From contig MBPM02000057.1 in assembly GCA_001695595.3 (NCBI GenBank), positions 1 to 64,000 of the forward strand: a stretch of DNA of 64,000 nucleotides. The letters are read 5' to 3'. Source of the stretch: Plasmopara viticola (lineage: Eukaryota; Oomycota; Peronosporomycetes; Peronosporales; Peronosporaceae). Every line of letters begins with the position of its first letter. Position 1 is the stretch's first letter. A model generated the notes under the pieces. It did not search any database, had not been told where the DNA came from, and saw only the letters and a program-made list of their open reading frames with translations. Positions 24,751-36,016 of the stretch are shown in pieces. The translations under genes were made by a program, and so were the position numbers.

Positions 24751-24890
24751 ATTGGGGCTTATATATATCGGTTTGTGCAAACCATTTGTTTTACTAGAAA
24801 AAGGCCTATAAGGTTACTTTCATCCAAGATTATTCTAGAAAGTAATTGTTATCTCCTTCCTTTTCTTGTCATTATTAGTTCAGCGAAATC

Positions 24891-25800
24891 ATGGAGAGCA
24901 ATTTAGAATCTATGTCATCAGAAATTAATGAGCTGCAAATTCTGTTGACGCAGGTCAAGACAAATGGCAATCGCCGCGATTTAGAACAGCTGTTGCAACG
25001 CAAGCAGAAAGCACTAGAGGCGGCTAAGCCACAGCAGGCGGAACCTATGGAATTTGAGCCGTCGGAGGTCGAGCCGCAGCCTATTAAAGTGGCATTGACT
25101 CGTTCAGCAGTGGATGACTTGACAACGTTCACAGAGATCAGTCGCTTTGGCTGGGAGGATGATGGGTATGGCAAGGATAAAGTAGCAGTCTATATAATGT
25201 CTGGCATCGATGGTGTCGGCGATTTGCCTAAAGAGAACGTAGCGTGTCACTTTACCAAGACGTCGTTCGACTTGAAGGTGCCTATAATCTTGTTGCCTTT
25301 GATACAATGGTCATTTGCTGCGTGTTGACTAATTTGTATATATTGTCTTGTTACAGATCATTGGTTTGGGTGACAAGAACTACCGGTAGGTCGACGTAGT
25401 TAGTTCTAGAATGTTCCAAGGGATAATAATTAATGCCTTGTAGTCTGGTCAAGCAGCATTTGGAGAAGGAGATCGATCCTACTAAGAGCTCCTTCCGCGT
25501 CAAAAAGAATCGTGTCACGATCTTGCTCCAGAAAGCTGATAAGAACAACACGTGGATGAGCCTTACGGCAAAGAATCCGCTAAAAGTTGGCCAGCCCGAC
25601 ACAAAAGACCCCGCTGCAGGTATCATGGACATGATGAAGGTGCGTTTTAAATTTTCGGTGTTTCAATTTTGGATTGTAATCTAACTCGGTTGAGATTTTA
25701 CCAGAATATGTACGATGAAGGTGACGATGAAATGAAGCGTACCATTGCTAAAGCGTGGACTGAGAGTCGCGCAAAGCAAGGTGCTGCCAGCCCATTCTAA
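24891..25800 (+). CDS. CACYBP: Calcyclin-binding protein / Siah-1-interacting protein (CacyBP/SIP) homologue
   Basis: Four exons: 24891-25277, 25357-25385, 25444-25639 and 25705-25800. The introns are 79, 58 and 65 bp, all GT-AG, and give a 235-residue product (human CacyBP has 228). Residues 1-45 form a helical, Leu/Glu/Lys-rich N-terminus, as in the dimerisation domain. ISRFGWEDD begins the CS (p23-like) domain, continuing through VACHFTKTSFDLK, IIGLGDKNYRLVK and VTILLQKAD. The C-terminal SGS region has AGIMDMMKNMYDEGDDEMKR and TIAKAWTESR. In animals the protein bridges Siah-type ubiquitin ligase to Skp1 and binds S100 proteins. Here only the fold and family are certain. The start is the first Met after upstream stops. 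Exon 2 is only 29 nt and would be missed by simple frame scanning, but it supplies the family-conserved GLGDKNYR block. Confidence 0.92.
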
Positions 25801-26432
25801 CCGGATATAGTGGTCGCAAGCACAATAAAGGACGGGTTTAGAGTTGTAATCTGAGTTGACTCAGAGACAAGCGTCGTCTAATTCATTTTTATTATGAATA
25901 TCGTCACTGACTAAGTGCCGAAGCTTTTTCGAGACGTGCAAACTCGCCACTCTTCTTCTTTATCTGTTATCAAGCCTAGAATAGCAATAGAAAGTCTTCG
26001 TTGTTAATGTCCACAACACCCAAGTGTTGTGGACATTAACAACGAAGACTTTCTACAACACCCAAGTGTTGTGGACATTAACAACGAAGACTTTCCAAGA
26101 ACCAGCAACAATATTGCTTACAATCTCTTCGTGCAAGTCTGAGCCAACTCCGGCGAAATCATTGTACCATTTCAGTGGCCTTTAATCTGTTTCGTCCTTA
26201 GTACAATAAAAGGCATGGCAAGGTCGTCGCTTTCACTGTTTAAATGGTGGCTTTAGACACTGGCGTCATGGCTATTCTTTGCTTGGCCAGTCCCGTTAAA
26301 GTGCACGAGACGACTCGTAGTAGGCAGCTCTTTAATGGTCTTACTTAGCGTCGGTTGAATGCAGAGACGGCTGCCACTCCATAAATTGCGTTTATTTCCG
26401 AAACAGTGATAACTAGGTATCTGTATGCTACC
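25801..26432. other. Intergenic region between CacyBP and the coiled-coil gene
   Basis: About 630 bp, holding the large hairpin with duplicated arm at 25990-26095 and otherwise no coding signal. The 3' end of CacyBP and the promoter of the next gene should both be here. Confidence 0.5.
25990..26095. repeat. 30-bp perfect hairpin (4-nt loop) with tandemly duplicated right arm
   Basis: The left arm is 25990-26019, the loop CCAA 26020-26023, and the exact reverse-complement right arm 26024-26053. After one T, a 41-bp segment (26013-26053) that includes the loop and right arm is repeated without change at 26055-26095. It lies about 190 bp after the CacyBP stop codon. It could act in 3'-end structure, but the exact copying points to a recent rearrangement or an assembly artefact. 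Confidence 0.9.
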
Positions 26433-26708
26433 ATGGAAGATTTGTATGAAGATTTGGACACATCCACCAACGCCTTGGTGAAGAAGGAAGGTTTAGACCT
26501 CAAAATTAAACTCGAGCAGGAGAACAAGCGACTGCGGGAGGAGTTGGCGCAGCTACAAGAGCAGAATCAACGGCTTGGCGCCGCCAATAAACAACTCGAG
26601 AACAACATTTCCACACTTTTTGCAACAGCGCATCTGGAACTAAGCCGCAAAGGCCGAGAGATTCAATGGCTGCGTAGTCAGTTTAAAGGTCAAGTAGGCG
26701 ACCCATAG
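26433..26708 (+). CDS. Short coiled-coil protein, FLASH (CASP8AP2) N-terminus-like
   Basis: A 91-residue frame starts at the ATG at 26433, which sits in a good context (ACCATGG). An in-frame ATG nine codons upstream is less likely. After an acidic start (MEDLYEDLDTS), residues about 24-65 form a strong coiled coil rich in Leu, Glu and Gln (KLEQENKRLREELAQLQ). The end, NISTLFATAHLELSRKGREI, resembles a conserved helix near the N-terminus of the histone pre-mRNA processing factor FLASH, where the usual form is NISALxxTARxEIxRKDEEI. This likeness is from memory over about 25 residues and is only suggestive. A downstream exon joined through the GT at 26685 cannot be excluded. It is head-to-tail with CacyBP and convergent with the heat-shock-factor gene. 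Confidence 0.65.
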   Translation: MEDLYEDLDTSTNALVKKEGLDLKIKLEQENKRLREELAQLQEQNQRLGAANKQLENNISTLFATAHLELSRKGREIQWLRSQFKGQVGDP

Positions 26709-27108
26709 CGAAAGTGCAGCGAGGATCCTGAGGATCCAAACAGTACTTATATAGAATTCGTTTTTCATAGATCTTTGCTTGGTTGCATTATTGCATAAAT
26801 AAAAAAACAGCTCATTACCATTGCAAACCGTTAAGAGCGTAAGACTGTAGCCGTTTGCTCAGTTAAATTCGCCTTTGAGTTGCACTCGCGATCTGCTCTG
26901 GATTCATCGCTTCGCACGACCTTTTTTACCTTGGCATTTTTGACACTGAGCTGTTTCCATACACGACAACACTGCACAACTTCTACCGGTGAAGACTAGC
27001 GTCCTTGGTAGCGTGCTTAAAAATGTACGTGGAAATGCAACTTTGGGGTGATATGGGCCCGATACACATCATGATCAGCTCATACCGTTAAATCGACACA
27101 ACGATGCA
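26709..27108. other. Convergent intergenic region
   Basis: A 400-bp gap between the coiled-coil gene (plus) and the HSF-type gene (minus). It should contain both 3' ends. AATAAA at 26796 could serve the plus-strand gene. No other structure seen. Confidence 0.5.
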
Positions 27109-29210
27109 TCACGCATCATGTGTTGACGTGTTTGTCGGTCCTACGGCAACCTCCTCTGGATCGGTCACCACCACCCCCGACGGTTTGTCTCCTCCAGTGT
27201 TTTTCAATTGTTGTAGCAGCGTGTCAAGACAGCTCACATCGTATTCGTCCAAAAGCGATGTCTCAAAGTCCTCGAGCTTTTTCATTACTGCCTGCTAATG
27301 CACAGCCCATCAATGAAACACACAATTGCGCTGGTTTAAAATGTATAATACAACAACGGACATAACTAAGACCATGAGTTGCGTTGCAGTACCTGTTCGC
27401 CGTCAGTAAAATTGTAGTGATCTGAGTCGGGCAGCAGAGGTAACTCGTCATCCAAAAAGGCCAGCTGAGTGTTTGAGGCTGGCGTCGCGATGGCTGGAGT
27501 ACCATTCGATACACTTTCGTATTCACTCTGCGACAGGCATTCGCTTTCAGCAGACGGTGAGCGTTTAATTGGTGTCATTACTGTCGGCGTTGATGCAGTC
27601 GATGCCGATGCTGTCGATGCCGATGCAGTCGGAGTCGATGTACACGCAGCTGGGGACGATACGGTTGGTGCTGATACTGGCGATGACTCTTTAGAAGAGG
27701 GATTGCCATTTGTAATAAGCCCACTCAACGTTGCATCAACGTTGGGCACACTGCTGTTTAGTGTTGAAGCAATCGGCGAAAAAATGCTCAAAACGTTGTT
27801 TTGTCCCTCACTTGCGTTCACCGCAGAGGATGAGTTTGATTGTTGCACGGTCATAGCAAACGGGTTCGATTCCCCCATTGTGTTAGGCATTTCGACCACA
27901 CAGGCTGAGTCAATATCTAGTAGCAACATACAGATTAGAGTCAATATATGCGAACGGCGCAAGCCACTTTTATTCGCCACAACTTACCTAACTTAAAGGG
28001 AAAATCATCTCCGCCATCGGAAGGAACCTCGACAAATTTTCGCTTTCTCGAACCAGAAGCTGCAGTGGCCACATTAGCGGTCGATCCGGGCAACAACGGG
28101 GGTTCATCCATCGCCAAAAATCGCAATACGTCACGAAATTCCTTTGGCCCAAGCATTCCGCTGTTAAGGTAGCTACCAACAGATCAAAAAAACATTCAAG
28201 GCCAACACAAGGTAGGCACGATTTATGAATATAATATAGCAGCAAAACGGTCAGCTATGCATCAAATTTATCATGCTACAAAACTATCGCACGCATGTAC
28301 ACATAACGTACTCTTCGGTGATGACTGCACCTGTAGTGTCATTGCCAGAGAGCTTGGGAACGTTTTGTTGCTTTCCACGATAAATCTGAAACAGGATCCA
28401 CATTATTTTCTTCATCTTCTCCTGCATTAACAATTGCTTGTCTTTTGCTTGCTCAAGATGCTTCCACAACTTCACATTGTCGCTCCGAACAATCTACAAT
28501 GAAGAAATGTCAGAGGTACGTAGCCCGATGATCTCCAAGCCTGCTCTTACCGCATTATCAATCTCAAGCTCCCGCAGACGCTTCTCCATGACGTCACTGC
28601 GCTGGCGTAAATCCTTCATCTCGCGCAAGAGCGTATCCGAGATCTCTCGATGAGCATCTAGGCGTGAATTCTGTTCCATAAAAAAATAATTTTTAGATTC
28701 TTTCACTCAATTCTGGTACCAAAAAGCAACACTTTCCTGAATAGACGAGTAAACAAGCTGTTGATTATGATTGTTGCCACTGGAAACTTTGCGCTTGATT
28801 TGGTGCAACAGATCGGGCCGGCCACGCTTAAAATACGGATGCTGAAACTCAAGACGTTTCGAGTCCAACACTGTCTTGTGAAAGCCATAGAGATTGAGCT
28901 GACGCACAAAAGATGGGAAATTGCGGTGCTTAAAGAAGCGCGGTAGCACCATGGCCACGAAAGCCTCGAGCTGCGACACAATGATGGTGTCTCCATTTAC
29001 ATTCCAGCCGCAGACGTGCGAGAACTCGGGCATACTGAAGATTTCGTAAGTCTTAGACAAAAAGGCCGGTAGCATCGTATGCTTCCCTTCGGTATTCGAA
29101 AGTGTTGTCGCCTTAGTTGCAACATCAAGCGTGGTCTCGGCTGCATCCGACAGGACTGCGGATGCGGATGCAGCGGCTTCCTGCTTGGTCACCCGAATGC
29201 GCTTGGCCAT
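27109..29210 (-). CDS. Heat-shock-factor-type transcription factor, multi-exon
   Basis: The ATG is at 29210. Residues 47-141 are an HSF DNA-binding domain (LPAFLSKTYEIF, GWNVNGDTIIV, recognition helix FPSFVRQLNLYGFHK, then FQHPYFKRGRPDLLHQIKRK). A coiled coil follows (LREMKDLRQRSD, EKRLRELEIDNA, VKLWKHLEQAKDK), the usual trimerisation region. Then come a basic patch SGSRKRKFVEV (probable nuclear signal), a Ser/Thr/Pro/Ala-rich acidic stretch and a conserved end (KKLEDFETSLLDEY). Exons after the first junction are 28670-28551, 28493-28312, 28160-27988, 27916-27393 and 27291-27109, with introns of 57, 151, 71 and about 100 bp that keep phase. The exon 1/2 junction (28755-28671) is unclear: the frame closes at 28707 and no strong in-phase donor is visible. 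The product is about 545 residues if the weak donor after 28755 is used. Such factors bind nGAAn repeats in stress-response promoters. Confidence 0.88.
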
Positions 29211-29668
29211 AACCTTATAAGTAATGCTGCCGGGAGGGTTGAGAGAATCAGCAAGTTACCGAGTGGACGATGCGTCCGCTGAAGCTGCGCAGAACGTGTG
29301 CGGCGTGTATCGGTCCTTCTTCTCCAAAGTCGTCCGGTTGATTGGTTGACCGACTCGTTTTGAGATAGAGAACAAATAGCACCCATTAATTCGTTCATTA
29401 ATTAGGTTTTGCTGACGAAACCCACTGTTTTACGGGTCGAGTAAGAGCGCGGATTACTGCTTGATACCGTACAGTAGCTGTGCAAAATTTTTAGCCAACC
29501 CTAATACGGTAGGTGGCGTTAGCGTACGTCTTACTTATAAAAGGTATCATTCAACCCAAGTCCTTTGCTTTGAGAAGGCTTCGAAAAAAAAGGTACTATC
29601 TATATATTACTATTTAATTTGCCTATGACCGAATTCAGATCTCAGAAATTTATTAGCAAATACAAAGC
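29211..29668. promoter_or_regulatory. Divergent promoter region between the HSF-type gene and the next gene
   Basis: 458 bp separate the two divergent ATGs, so both promoters must lie here. I see no definite core element. An inverted GAA/TTC heat-shock element could be looked for, but none is obvious by eye. Confidence 0.4.
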
Positions 29669-30279
29669 ATGACATCGTCTGCTCACGAGGACGGAAATGA
29701 CTCCGAACCGGCCTTTGACGCGCCGCTGCCTCCGCCTCCTCCACCCCCTATTTCCCCGCAAAACAATCACAAGGACAAGATGTCTATGCCTAGCAATGCC
29801 GAACTACAGAAATTCATGAAAAAGAAACATGACTTTCGCGAAATTCTGGCGCTGTTTCACGACCAAGAGATGGACGCTTCGAAAGCAAAAGGCGAGTGGA
29901 ATGCGTTATGGCAGACGATGCTAACTGAGAGCCAGGAGGACCAGCGAAAACGCCGGCATAAAGAGCAGCATGGGACCAAGCGCAAGAAGCATGACCACGG
30001 CACAATGCTGGCTCGAAACGGATCCAGCTCGTTTTCTCGTCATAGCAGCATCAACACCCATGATTATGTTAAAAGAGCACGACAAGTGCGACGAAAAACT
30101 TGCTGGTATTCTGATGTTTGTCGGATTTTGACGCCAGTGTGTGTTCAATGTAGGTACCTACCGCTAGCATGGATTCCTCTGAGTCGAGCAAAGGTACGAA
30201 TAGTCGACCGGGAGGACGCTATTTCAAGAACGCTCCGAGGGGATCAAAGCTCCTGCAAAAGTTTGGTGGCCGTAATTAG
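29669..30279 (+). CDS. Small uncharacterised protein, two exons
   Basis: Exon 1 is 29669-30085 and exon 2 is 30154-30279, with a 68-bp GT-AG intron in phase 0, giving about 180 residues. Reading through the intron would give a different tail and a slightly later stop. The spliced tail (PGGRYFKNAPRGSKLLQKFGG) looks like a conserved C-terminus, so splicing is preferred. The N-terminus is acidic with a run of eight prolines (residues 20-27), followed by a helical KKKHDFREILALFHDQEMD segment and a Lys/Arg/His-rich stretch (KRRHKEQHGTKRKKHDH) that could be a nuclear signal. I do not recognise the family. It is transcribed divergently from the HSF-type gene and is the last gene before a 9-kb desert. 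Confidence 0.72.
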
Positions 30280-33200
30280 AGCACTTTAGTCTACAATTTT
30301 AAATCACCAAATTCTGTCATAACATATTTCAAGTAAATCCTGTGGTTGTACTTATTTCAATTCAGGACAGTCTGATTTGTTGAACACAATATCATTCTGG
30401 TCCTGAAATAAAATCATTATGCGGGGAATTTTGGTATTCGTTTCTGCCCGATATCCTAAAGTTTCTTTCTAAGGAAAAGTTTTGGCTTCATAGATCAGCT
30501 CGTTAAATAAAACCTTATTCACATCCAAAAAAATTGGGTTGAGTGTTATCCGACACCCATGACTTTTATACGAATGGTCGGTCTGGTCATGACATTGAGC
30601 AAATAGGCACCAAAGAAGGCTTTCAGTCAACAGGGTCAATTAGCGATGACTGAGTTAGGACCAACGAAGGTTGCTTTGGCTCATAAGGTTTCTGTGCGCG
30701 AAAATCAGTATCCATGCCTAAGGCTGCGCCTGACACAAAGCACAAAAGCTACGCCTGCGCCAAGGACGACAAGCATTAATTTGTCCGCCAGAGAGCCACT
30801 GAGGTAAGGAATGCTCTAAAGGCGCCTCCCACCTCACCGCGGCGGGTAACACGCAAAACTCGTTCTCTCTCGTCCAATATTTCACAGACACCTTCGCCTT
30901 CGGGTGATGAAATGACGAGGAGCATCGTGGGTACACCAGCGAACACTTACTATGCTGTTTGCCTGCTCGAGCTACGAAAATGCCCTGGGCTACCGACAAC
31001 GCTGTCAAAGCAGTCTCATCCCACTCCAAACTTATCGTCAGACTCACTGGCCATGCCTAAAGCCTCACCTACAAAAGCAGGGAAGTTCATGGCTTTTATT
31101 GACTAATAGCCGACCTGGAATACCCTTGCTGACGAGGTTATCAAAATTGGAGACCAGGATAAAAAGATTGAGATAAAATTGATGTTCCTAGACGAATATT
31201 CGTGTAGGTTTGATCGACGAATGCATTCACATTGTGGACAAAGGACTAACATGACTCGTTTACCTCAAGGAGTCGACAAAAGTCGTCGGCTCGTAAACGG
31301 TCTACTTCCTCTGTACATGGTAGACACATCGAAAAAGTAGAGAACGCCCGATGTAAAATCTGGTGGATGCTGGCTATGAGCTCAAGAAGCATACTTATCT
31401 GCTTCGCGCGCCACGAAGGATTTTCAAAGGTTACTTCTTGCATAGCATCTACAAAAGGAAATCTTCATTTGTCATTGATCTAGCGATATTTTATAGTGAT
31501 TGTCGCGCGCTTTTACCACCACATCAAGTTCCGCTATGATATTTTACTCGGCGTTGCAGTCAAGGGTGACAAAAAATACATTTAGCACAGCAAATTAAAC
31601 GGAGAACCTGTTGTGGTATTGGATAAATCATCAGGGCACTACAGCCAAAGTTCTAAAACTCGGGCGAAGTACATCACGTTTGTGCTTACCGACAATTTTT
31701 TTTCTCGGTGACTCACTTCCGAAAGGTCTCGGTTTTGTTAAAATGCCAAGCCAGGCGCTGGAGAAGACAGCCATAGAAACCGCAAATTTGGAGTTGCTCC
31801 TGCCATATCGTAGTGTGTGGCAAATGGTCCGCGGCTTGCATACGAAGCGTCCAATGCTTTGGATTCCACATCGCAACGAACTTAAATGAGTCATAAAGCG
31901 CCATATGATCAACTCTAACGAGGCCTATGAAGCGGGACATCACACGAGGCCAGTTTTGCCTCATCCCTGTGCCTTCTTTTTGGGGAGCCGTAGCTTTCTA
32001 GCGATCGAGTATACGCAGTCGAAATCGCTCTCAGGGTCGGTCTACCGCTGTATTTTCGAGGCAACGACTGACCCTTGAGACCCACTAGGAGGAGATGGAT
32101 TTTTTGGCCACGTGACCCATGAGCCCCACAGTCGGCTCTCCCGCCGCAAGTCGCATCGCGAGGTCTCCAGGCTACGTCAAGAAGTCATATTTTATGAGCT
32201 TCGAGGCAAGCGTCTTTATAGCTACTTGGCCTCTCAGTCTAAGGTTTAGTGCGGTGGTACTATAAGTCGCCATTTAAACACCTGGACTAACAAAAAGATG
32301 CAGACCCGTGAACAAGGCGAACTATTAAAAAAAGATCCACAATTTTCAGTGTTTCTCGTTGAGTGAAATAGCTACTTACGAGAAAGTGACGGTGGGTAAG
32401 AAAGCAAAAAGATATGGGTGCGCATCGCCGTCTCTGATCAAAATGCATTTAAGTTTTAAACCCGTGATAAATTGCTTCATCCGTCATGTGTTATAACTTA
32501 TTGCGAAAAATGTTCGATCCAATCGCAGCAGCTCATCGCTTGCGTCGCTCGATGGCATATTCATATTTTAAGAAGCGATGGTAGCATACAAATGTTTCTA
32601 GCACGATGTACCATTTTAACAACTATTCAAGGTTTTGAACTATGTCTCGTGTATGCCTATCGATCAGTCCCTCTTCAAGTTCAAGAACACCATCACAATC
32701 ATTTATCTGATCAAACATTGGTATGGGTATGGGTAATTATTACATCACCTACGCTATCAACAACTACCTTTTAACGGGCTTTTTTGCGATCGTATTTGTC
32801 CATAGCAAAATTAGGTGGAAGTGACACAATTGTGTTGTGCCCGAAGACGTTGGGCCAACAGACTGACACACACTACAAAGTTTTTTTTATATGTTCAAGA
32901 CAATTTAAGCGCCCATTGCATTGCCGGCGGAAAGTGAATGCTGGGTCCAAACCCGCTTCACTCCCTACTTCAACTTGCTCTACTTATCAGCTTACTCGCT
33001 CTCATTTCCGCTGATACTTTGTCTTCGTACCTGTGTGATCGAGAGATGTCACACTTCTGTATGGTTGATGTCGGTCCAAATTTTTTGTCTAATGAGCTAA
33101 AACCGGTGTGTTTGACTTGACAAAACCTTAATTTAACCGACCAGTAGATCCAATGAGCCTTTTTTTTAACTGTTATGGACCAGCTCATACTTTGGCTCAC

Positions 33201-35317
33201 GCAAAAACGCGTCGGCATGGACATTGAGCTTGCCAGGCTTGTACTCAGTGCGAAAGCTATTTTTGCAGAGAAACACAACCACATTACCACTCTTTGGGAC
33301 ATTTGGAACGATCCTATTGCTTTTCTAAAGGATGCATGATCTTATTAGATCTCAAATAGCTTGAAGCTCTTGGAGTGGAATCAAAATCTCATCCTTGTGT
33401 ACTTAATAGCAAGTAACCTCTTGTCGAGTAATTTGCCAAGCAGCCTAGACTGAAATGTGAAGATTCTCTCGCGTCCGTCCTTATCGAGGTGCAATAACGA
33501 ACAACCTATGGCATAACAGAAGGTACTTTTAACGATTTGCCTCTTCCGTCAAAGCCCGTTTTAAATAGCAATTTCTAGTGTCACATAATGTCCCTTTTAA
33601 GTGTAAGTGATTGTATTACCATGTTGTGTAACTGCTCAAGACACACCGGCAGATGTATATATATATGCTATAATAAACACAGGGGATTCAGCCCACAGAT
33701 GTTCATTGTGCGATAGGAGTTACATCGATCAATTGGTTATAAGGCTATCACTGTATTTTGAATCAAAGCATACAGCCAATTCCGACTCGTTCTAGTTTTA
33801 TGCATAGGTCTTAGATCAGATACCAGAATCCGAACCTCCAATACCTTGGCCATAACACCTGGTAGCACTGGTAGGGAATTACGCTTTTACCTAATAAGCT
33901 GATCATCTGTAAGGATGCATCACTGCACTAGGCACATAAATCAGGCTCAATGGCCTACAGTCTAGCCTAAGGATGTGGTACACAAGAACTTGACATAGTC
34001 AGTGCGCGTCTGGACATGCTTTCTAGATACAGAAGATAAAAGAGTTACGTACTCTGCCGATTGGAATGACCAGTAACTCTTCCTTGCAGGTGCCGTCGTT
34101 ATGTACAGTCTACGCACGGCGTGGTCCGGACCGAACTGCTTCGTGAATATCTTTAGTCTTTAGAAGGCTACTAAATCGGCGATATATGTTGATTTCAACT
34201 TCAAGTGACAAAGATGCGGAGATGCTTCATAGTCCAATTCTATTTTGAAGCTTGGTCCTCACGAATTTAAGCTATATTGGTGATGGGAAGGTTCGTGCTG
34301 CAAACTAGCATACAGGCATACACCGAAGCTTCATCTGTGGCAAAACCGCCATTTGTGTTGCTGAGATGTCTCATCGCCGAGCGATTGGAAATCGAAAGAG
34401 CTGATTCCACGGCTAGCTGGTCGTTTAATTTGTTGCGATCATTCAGTAGAAGCGAGGCAGTCTGCTAAGGAAAGAATAAGCTTTAGAGCTATGTGCTTTA
34501 TAATACGGAATGTGCTTGTCTGATTTGTTAATGATTGAGGCAACTATGATGGAGTCTGGAAAGCTATGGTCTGTTCTCGCCGAGTCCGAGCGTCGTTCAA
34601 TTACGTTCGAGCCGTATGCTGGGGCTTTACGAGCACATCGACGTGACATTGTCACTGCTTGCTTAACGACAGAAACGAAAATTATAGTGCTCGGTCTGAA
34701 GCTCTTTGACTTCGATAGTGTTTGATTTTGAACATGGCTGCAAAGTATGGCCTTACTCTGGGTTCGACATGGCTGAAGCTTAGAATGCTTGGAAGTCAAA
34801 AATCTTGAGATTTATTAGCTTTGCTCAAAGCGTACTTCTGGTGAATTGTGATTTCAAGAAAACAGAAGCGGTATTGGTAAGTTCAGTGTGAGGAGTAATT
34901 TAAGCGTGTTGAACATTGAATTTCCGTTAATGGTAACAATGAGTTGAGGACACGAGTCTGGAATGTGAAGCGATACGCAAGTCGTACCACAAAGTACTTG
35001 CTGCATGCCAAGAGTGGCATAATTGCTTAATATACATAACCAGCAAAATACCCAATATATCTATTCACCAACCATGAATTAGAGCTTATTAAATTCCCAA
35101 TTTTAAGAATGTGATCAGAGTTAAACTTGCTAAAGATTAGGGACACGGACTTCGTATACAAGCTCCTCACCATAACGCCGGCAAACTATATTACTGGATG
35201 AAAAGAGCCAAGTCTCAGTTTGAGTACGCTAGAATTAGCAGCGAACGACATATCAGCGGTCATACTGCAAATCAACAAAGGGTGAAATTTCAACACTGTA
35301 ACGGAGCTACACATATC
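30280..35317. other. Gene-poor region
   Basis: No recognisable gene. A frame at 32938-33120 begins with a signal-peptide-like hydrophobic run. A 54-codon frame at 33175-33339 (MDQLILWLTQKRVGMD) has protein-like composition but no identifiable motif. Both are probably fragments. Confidence 0.45.
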
Positions 35318-35401
35318 TAGTAAATTGGACAGAGCTTCTTTAAGACCCGCATAGTCAGCACTATTCTTGTGCAAAGAATTGGCTAGGGCGAAACCCTTTA
35401 A
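35318..35401 (-). mobile_element. Decayed Ty3/gypsy pol, fragment E (reverse transcriptase thumb/connection)
   Basis: On the minus strand FALANSLHKNSADYAGL followed by LSNLL matches the gypsy segment LGLANYLHKYSxNYAxLxxPLSxLL between reverse transcriptase and RNase H. Flanking motifs are not clear. The frame at 35934-35722 on the same strand may be part of the same relic. Confidence 0.65.
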
Positions 35402-35667
35402 AAGAATCAATGAGAAAGCGACGTAAGCCAAACCGAGACGGCACAGGCATGAATAGCTCCGCCTGTAACGCCTACTGTAGCTTCTTAGGCATGTTTTTAC
35501 ATCTTTAAAAGGGAGAAACGAGGCAATTCTTCAAAGGTAAAGGCATAAGGATAATTGGATCTGCGTTGCATTTGCACTCTCTTACTGAGGAGGCTGTGTT
35601 AAAACCTGGGCACCCATTTGTGATGCATCACCTGAGTCTTTTATGTCATAGGAACTTATATGAGGAT

Positions 35668-35767
35668 TAATAATTTTCATTTGAAGGAGTTTAAGCTAAA
35701 TCAAGCTGTTCATTATCCATACTAATAATTTTCATTCGAAGAAGTTTGACCTTGATCGAGATGTTCA
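35668..35767. repeat. Two-copy tandem duplication, period 55 bp
   Basis: TAATAATTTTCATTTGAAGG at 35668 recurs as TAATAATTTTCATTCGAAGA at 35723. Both are followed by AGTTT and, later, a GTTCA. Confidence 0.65.
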
Positions 35768-35926
35768 CCCGGCAAGAAGTTGATGACCTTGTAGGTACCA
35801 CTCCCTGAACGAGTCAAGATACTGGGTTCAAGAATAGTGTAAGATAAGTCCGCCTCATACTTGTGTATCTTAAAAAATAAAGGCGACCCAAATCTTTCAG
35901 CAGCCACAGACAGATCGCCCGTTTGG

Positions 35927-36016
35927 ATGGCCATGGATGGGTCTCATGTGCGTATAAGGAGGCTAACATGGTCATGGATAAGACTCATGCACGTCCGAGA
36001 AGGCTCATATGGCCAT
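35927..36016. repeat. Tandem duplication, period 41 bp, two and a fraction units
   Basis: Units start with ATGGCCATGGATGG at 35927, ATGGTCATGGATAA at 35968 and ATGGCCATCC at 36009. Each full unit also carries a CTCATG and ends in an AGGCT block. Confidence 0.6.

Noticed and set aside
27469..27996. 175-codon plus-strand frame with Asp-Ala-Val repeats
   Set aside because: Antisense shadow of the Ser/Thr/Ala-rich region of the HSF-type gene, whose spliced exons are consistent.
32938..33120. Frame starting with a signal-peptide-like hydrophobic run, a possible secreted effector
   Set aside because: Only 60 codons, no RxLR, EER or LFLAK motif after the hydrophobic part, and no support around it. 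Probably chance.
33175..33339. 54-codon frame with helical, protein-like composition
   Set aside because: No confident match to effector WY folds or to transposon proteins; too short to call a gene.
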